Source: Citrus sinensis (lineage: Eukaryota > Streptophyta > Magnoliopsida > Sapindales > Rutaceae). Taken from it: a stretch of DNA of 64,000 bases. Shown piece after piece: positions 58,203-64,000 of this stretch. Positions within the stretch are counted from its first letter, which is position 1. Each line of letters begins with the position of its first letter. The notes beneath the pieces were generated by a model, which was not told where the DNA came from, ran no database searches, and worked only from the letters and a program-made list of their open reading frames with translations. The stretch lies in NCBI RefSeq assembly GCF_022201045.2, contig NC_068559.1, forward strand, positions 21,149,501 through 21,213,500, given 5' to 3'. A program made the position numbers and the translations under genes.

Positions 58203-61200
58203 CTAACTGCCACAAGCCATGCACTCTTCACGGTTTGTTAGAGAGCAAACCACCTGTGCCATCTTGGTTTCATCATCTACCACCAACTCAGGCTTTTCAG
58301 GCTTTTCCTGTATCACCAAGAGTTGAAATTTTATTATTATTGAGTATACAGAGAAACTGATTGTTAAAATGATGGTAAACAACAAAAATTGTTACCTTAA
58401 AAACAGAAGTATCTACAGTAAACTTGATGGCATCAGCAGCAGCACGTGACCGTAGATAGTACATTCCTGTTTTCAATCCCTGTAGAAACAGTGAATGTAA
58501 ACAAAGCTAATAAGCAAATATTATGCTACTACTATATTAGCAACTATAATAATTAGTAGGAAACATCTGGAGAATATGCAGCGCGTTACTCTTTCTACTA
58601 CTATGTTGTACTATAGAGAAGAAATGTTTTCAAAATAAATAATTAATAAAAATTATTTGAATTTTTTTTTTCAATAACACTCGAGATGATAAAAAATTTG
58701 AGCCTTTTATTGGTATTGAAAATAAGTTATACAGCAGTTAATACCCTTGACCATGTACGGAAATGCAATGAAGTCACTTTTTTAAAGTTTGGTTGATCCA
58801 TGTGAATATTAAGGCTCTGACTCTGGTCTATATAGCACCCTCTATCAACAGCCATATCAACCAGCATCATCTGCTTGATTTCCCAAACAGTCCTGAACAA
58901 ACGATGGGAAAAAAAAAATTGACTTCTTAGCCAGGGGCATCATATGGGAAAAATTAAAGGTGGCAAAGACAGCAAAATGACAAGTTCATACTTGTATATC
59001 ATTTTTAATTCCTCAGGGATTTCTGGAATCTTCTGAACAGAACCATCATCGTATATTATCTTGTTCTTAATAGTAGGAGACCAAATACCCATCTCAGTTA
59101 AGTCGTGAAGAAGATGCTTGTTCACTACAACAAATTCACCACTAAAGGCAAAGAGACCGTGAGAAAAAAACATATGATAATTAGTCTTTTAAAAAATTAA
59201 AAACATACAATAATCAATCTTTTAAAAAACTTCAAATGAGCTGTTAGGGCAAACCTTAGAACTCTGCGACTGTAGATGTTAGAAGTATATGGCTCAAAGC
59301 ACTCATTGTTTCCAAGAATCTGGCTGGTCGAGGCAGTTGGCATTGGTGCTACAAGAAGTGAATTTCTCACTCCATTCTTTGATATCATATCTCTAAGTAC
59401 TCCCCAGTCCCATCGATCTGATGGAATTACATTCCACATGTCAGGTTGGATAATTCCCTGCACAATAATTTTATATTTTAAAATTTAACTAATAACACTG
59501 AACATGCATAGAGAACCAGGATTAATGTCATAGGCAAAAGTTTTTTTCTAATCTCTCACTCCATGGCAGGTGAAATCTGGCAGTTTAATCAGTTTGATTG
59601 GGTAACCTGAACATAATTACTGACCTATTCCAATGTCATGAAATAAACAAGAAAATATCTCAAACCCTTCATAAAAACTGGCAATTGGCCTAAGAATATC
59701 AATGTGAATAATGAATACAGGTAGGCTTCAGGATGTCAGATTAATTGAAGGATTTGTGATTGGAAAGGATGAAGTAATGGTTTCTCAACCTTCAATTTGC
59801 TGATGATACCATCTTCTTTCACTCAAGTGATGAGGAAAAGTTTACCAACCTTTTTAAAGTGGTTGACCATTTCCGTGCAGTTTCCGAGATGAGTAAATTT
59901 AAAAAAGAGCTGTATTTCTGGTGCCAATATCTCTGAGAACAAGCTGCTTGACTTAGTTTCCTCAATGGGGTGTGAGAGTGGTGAATGGACTTTGAAATAC
60001 TTAGAATTACCTCCAGGAGGGAATCCCAAGGCTGGAGAACCTTGGGCTCCGGTTTTAGAAAAAAGTTGATAAGAGATTGGATAGGTGGAAAAAAGCTTGT
60101 CTCCCTAAACGTGGGAGGTTAACATTGATTCAATCAGTTCTCTCTAGCCTACCAACTTACTTTGTCTCTTTTTCACATTCCTATTTCAGTTGCTAAAAGA
60201 ATAGAGAAGTTTATGAGGGATTTTTGCAGGAAGGAGTTGGGGAGGGAAAAAGGGATCATTTGGTGAAGTGGCGTATGGTGTCTCAGCCTATCTGTAAGGG
60301 AGGTTTAGAGTTGGGCAATTTGGTTAAAAGAAATAGAGCCTTGCTTGGTAAGTGGCTACAGAGATTTTCTTTCGAAGTTAACTCTTTTTGGCATCTGGTA
60401 ACTAGAAAGTATGACATTCATGAAAATGAGTAGGATACTGCTGATGTCAATAGAGGATCCAGTAGATGTCCTTGGATTTAGATATCGAACAGTAGAGCTG
60501 GTTTTTTGTCAAATATTAAGTTAGTTATTGGTAGTGGGCAGAATATTAGATTCTGGGAGGATGTTTGAGTGGAAGAGAGGATGCTTAGTGAGTCTTTTCC
60601 TCAGTCATATAGTCTTTCTTTAGGACATAATTGTTCTATAGCTAATATGGTGAGGTTTTCATCAATACAGTGGAGTTGTGACTTTAGATTCTTTAAAACT
60701 TTGAATGATAAAGATCTTCAACACTGTTCTGACTTGCTTAGGATTTTAGAGGAGTTCATATTGATAGGATAAAAGAAGATAAGAGAGCTTGAACTTTAGA
60801 AAAATCAGGTTAACTTTTCTACCAAATCATACCTTCTCAGTCTTATAGATGGCTCTAACCCTATTTTTGTCCCCTCTAATCTGATTTGAAAAGCTAAAGT
60901 TCCCTCAAAGGTGAAGAAGATGGTGTGGGCTGTTGCTCAATCGAAGATTAATTCCAATGATGTGATTCAAAAGAGAAAGATCAAGTAAAGCTTTATCTCC
61001 GGATCGGTGTCTTGTGTAAAAATGCTTCAGAAAGTATTGACCACTTATATCTTCCCTGCTCAGCTGCTTTCTTCTTATGGTCCAAGTTGGTTAGTACTTT
61101 TAAATTGAGTTGGGCAGCACCTGCAACAAGCTTTTCTGTTCTCTTGGAAAAAATATTTGAGACTTAAAGGTAGAGTTAAGGCTTCTGTCTTATAGGATTT

Positions 61201-63913
61201 CACAGTTATGGCTACATTTTGGGTCCTATGGTTGAAAGAAACTTAAGAATTTTCTAAAACAAAGTGATGGAGGATTACATGTTTCTTTGGGACAGAGTTA
61301 AATTCTGGGCTTCTATCTCTCCACAATTTAAAGATTTGTCTTTCTTCTTTGTTTTGATTAATTGGGAAGCAACTGTGGTGTAAGTTCATTAGTTAGAATT
61401 TTTATCTTATAGGATTGACAGTTCTTGGGCTTGGGGATCTTTTACTTGTCCTTATGGACTTCTTGCCCCTCTCTAAGTGCATTTCCTACATCTAATATAA
61501 TTATTTTGATTCTGAGCAAAAAACATAAAAAAATAGAGGCTGACAACAGTTCACAGAAACACAATGAACAAACTAACATGGAGATATTCACAATCAGAGA
61601 AAAGCAATCATGGTGCACATGCTTCAAAATACAAAAACTCTTATAAGGCTGTATACCTTGCTCACAGGGCTATTATGATATGTTTCATAGGGACCTTCTT
61701 TTGCAGCTATCTCCGAAGAAGTTTTCAGAGCATGGTAGTAAATGGTTTCAAATATGTCTTTGTTCAGTTGTTGAGCCTGAAATTAACATCTCACGGATTA
61801 TTAGACCCAAACAGTTCCAAGTTATAATTCAAGCTGCAGCGGGATAGTTGGGGATTATCAATACCTCTGGTGATTCAAATGCCATTCCAAGTAAGATGAA
61901 GGTATCTGCTAGACCCTGAACTCCAATACCGATGGGTCTATGTCGCAAATTTGACCTTCTGGCAGTTTCAACAGGGTAGTAATTAACATCAATTATTTTG
62001 TTAAGGTTTTCAGTAACAATTGCAGTAACCTGTCCAACAAGAACAAGCAAGCAAAATCAATCAATCAAGTTTAAGGACGAAATAACATTATCAGTTATAA
62101 GGATGGGCATGTCAAAATAGGGCTATGCCAAACAATTCACAACCAATTTACTGACACAAACCTCAGCTAATTTTTCAAAGTCAAAAAATCTATTTTTAGA
62201 ACCTCTGCTCCCAACAATCCTGGACGGATGCGACTCCACTGGAACATCCTGCAATAAAACAATGAAATGAATAACTAAAATGAACAACAAAACCACAGAA
62301 ATAGGAACTTCATTAATTATGTACATCATTCACCTTCTCTCTAACAAATCGTGGTAGAGAAATAGATGCCAGATTGCACACAGCAGTTTCTGTTGGACTG
62401 GTATACTCAATAATCTCAGTACACAAATTTGAAGATTTAATTGTTCCCAGATTCTGCTGATTGCTTTTTCTATTGCAAGTGTCCTGCTCAAAACAAGAAA
62501 AGAGAACTAAATTCTAAGTGGGGCATATCAGAAAAACTAAAAAGAAAATGTATAGGAATAGAATAGAAAGTGAAATATTTTCCTTCACACACCTTAAAAA
62601 GCATATACGGAGTTCCTGTTTCTATCTGGGATGTCAAAATTTCAAACCACAGATTTTGAGCCTGGACAACCTTCTTTGCCTTGCCCTGAAGGCATAATAA
62701 TAGAGAAGTTGACAATTAAATATTTATAGAAAAAAGAAGGGAAAAGAAAGGAGTTCACATCCAAACAATCTATGCAGTAAAGCCAAGAAGGAAAAACTGA
62801 AATTACCTCTCTCTCATAATGTGTGTACAATTTCTCAAATTCTGCACCCCAGCAATCTGCCAGTCCGGAAGCTTCATTAGGACAAAATAATGACCATTGC
62901 CCATTAGTCTGGACTCTTTCCATAAATAGATCAGGCACCCAAAGAGCATAGAAAAGATCCCTTGCCCGGTGTTCTTCCTACAACAGAAGATGATGCATTG
63001 CTTTTGTTGACAAATATAGTAGCTGGACAAAATTTAAAAAGCATCCTAAAAATTATAACAAAGCTGAAAGCACTCATATCTATTGAACATCTACCAACTT
63101 AAAAATCCATCACAATATTACTCGTGACAACCATATTCAAGTATCCATCTCACCATACCTTTCCATGGTTTTTCTTAAGATTAAGGAACTCAAATATATC
63201 AGCATGCCATGGCTCCAAGTAAACAGCAAAGGCACCTACAATACAAACATTACAAGTGATATTTTAAAATATAGTACTGATAAGCATTATATATGTAGCA
63301 CTATAAAAGTAAGAAACAACATGAAAAATACCCTTTCTCTTGCCACCTCCCTGATCCACATAACGGGCAGTATCATTAAACACCCGCAGCATTGGGACAA
63401 TGCCATTGGATGTCCCGTTTGTTCCACGAATATAACTTCCAGTTGCACGAATGTTGTGAACTGAGACACCAATACCTCCAGCTGATTTGCTGATAACAGC
63501 ACACTCCTTCAAAGTTTCATAGATTCCTTCAATACTATCATCTTTCATACACACCAAGAAGCAGCTGCTCAACTGCCATAATAAATCATCAATGGTGTCA
63601 GCATAAAATAAGAAAATGTCTAAATGACATTTATCGTAACTAAACATGCCTGGGGCCTTGGAGTTCCAGCATTAAAAAGTGTAGGAGATGCATGGGTGAA
63701 CCATCTTTGGGACATCATATGGTATGTTTTAATAGCAGAATCAATATCATCCTTGTGAATTCCAATAGAAACCCTCATCAACATATGCTGAGGTCTTTCT
63801 ACAACCTTCCCTTGGACCTTTAAGAGGTAGGACCTCTCAAGGGTTTTGAAGCCAAAGTAATCATAGTCAAAATCCCGATCATAGATGATCTCACTGTCAA
63901 GACAAGCAGCATT
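58203..63913 (-). CDS. RNR1: Ribonucleoside-diphosphate reductase large subunit (3' part)
   Basis: Minus strand, 5' end beyond the window. Coding exons in order: 63913-63650, 63572-63332, 63235-63159, 62977-62807, 62685-62593, 62483-62334, 62248-62162, 62029-61865, 61776-61657, 59457-59255, 59141-58992, 58892-58745, 58479-58396 and 58307-58203. This gives 685 residues, about 130 short of the usual 816. RNR1 reduces ribonucleotides to dNTPs with the R2 subunit. Active-site features are present: LSSCFLV and TAVCNLAS (the redox Cys pair), SNLCTEIIE (radical Cys), the Tyr-Tyr relay GMYYLRSR, and the C-terminal shuttle cysteines ECMACGS. The first intron uses a GC donor (AG/GCATGT). The intron 59458-61656 contains an antisense LINE. 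The protein looks functional. Confidence 0.95.
59700..61440 (+). mobile_element. Degenerate L1-type LINE (reverse transcriptase 3' half) in an RNR1 intron
   Basis: On the plus strand, broken frames follow the order of a plant L1 ORF2. The reverse-transcriptase motif [10 protein letters not shown] lies at about 59800. Then come the thumb-like segments [16 protein letters not shown] and [12 protein letters not shown], the segment [18 protein letters not shown], and near 60880-61090 a zf-RVT-like region with [18 protein letters not shown]. Several stops and frameshifts show it is dead. Endonuclease and palm regions upstream are missing, so it is 5'-truncated as usual for LINEs. It lies antisense within the 2.2-kb RNR1 intron. 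Boundaries are approximate. Confidence 0.85.
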
Positions 63914-64000
63914 CTGAAACAAAACATTCAAAAATAAAACCATTACCCTGCCTTCCTTATACAATACCAAAATTGTACATGTAACATTTTTAAAAAGGGA

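Overview
This is a nuclear chromosome segment from a flowering plant, most likely a woody eudicot. It is AT-rich with long intergenic stretches. Its genes carry GT-AG introns with pyrimidine-rich acceptors, and it encodes plant-specific families: NPC phospholipase C, ATL RING-H2, and an AAE19-type acyl-activating enzyme. Transposons of several classes fill the rest. The species cannot be fixed from the sequence alone. Nothing bacterial, organellar or CRISPR-like is present.

Layout. Positions 1-5 kb hold decayed gene debris on the minus strand: an exon-sized fragment resembling MSH1 and a frameshifted mitochondrial ribosomal protein uL14 (HUELLENLOS-type) copy. Positions 6-13 kb hold a multi-exon gene with N-terminal membrane segments followed by an AIR9/SCAB-like Ig domain. 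It has an in-frame stop, and the orphan 3' end of a second copy lies just upstream. Positions 13.7-17.4 kb are a giant inverted-repeat (long-TIR) transposon whose core carries a LOG-like fragment. An intact intronless ATL51/52-type E3 ligase lies at 20.3-21.3 kb.

Two tandem non-specific phospholipase C genes (25.6-28.7 and 39.7-44.2 kb) share the same four-exon structure. The 11 kb between them is a transposon nest. It includes hAT-type elements with 8-bp target duplications and a composite MULE-like element with promoter-bearing terminal repeats, a broken FAR1-like gene and a broken GRF zinc-finger gene. A 17-exon AAE19/AASDH-type gene (AMP-binding, carrier domain, beta-propeller) spans 45.4-54.6 kb and has a Mutator-type MITE and a SINE-like copy in its introns. 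A small two-pass membrane protein gene lies at 55.5-56.0 kb. The 3' 14 coding exons of the ribonucleotide reductase large subunit (RNR1) run on the minus strand from 58.2 kb off the right edge, with an antisense L1-type LINE in one intron.

The intact genes are not an operon or pathway: they cover phosphoglycerolipid hydrolysis, ubiquitin ligation, acyl/amino-acid activation and dNTP synthesis. I found no convincing undescribed system. The most unusual objects are the two large TIR elements that carry host-gene-like fragments, and the sequence shared between one TIR and the leader region of the uL14 pseudogene. All exon joins were made by hand from splice consensus, reading phase and remembered family sequences, without alignment software.
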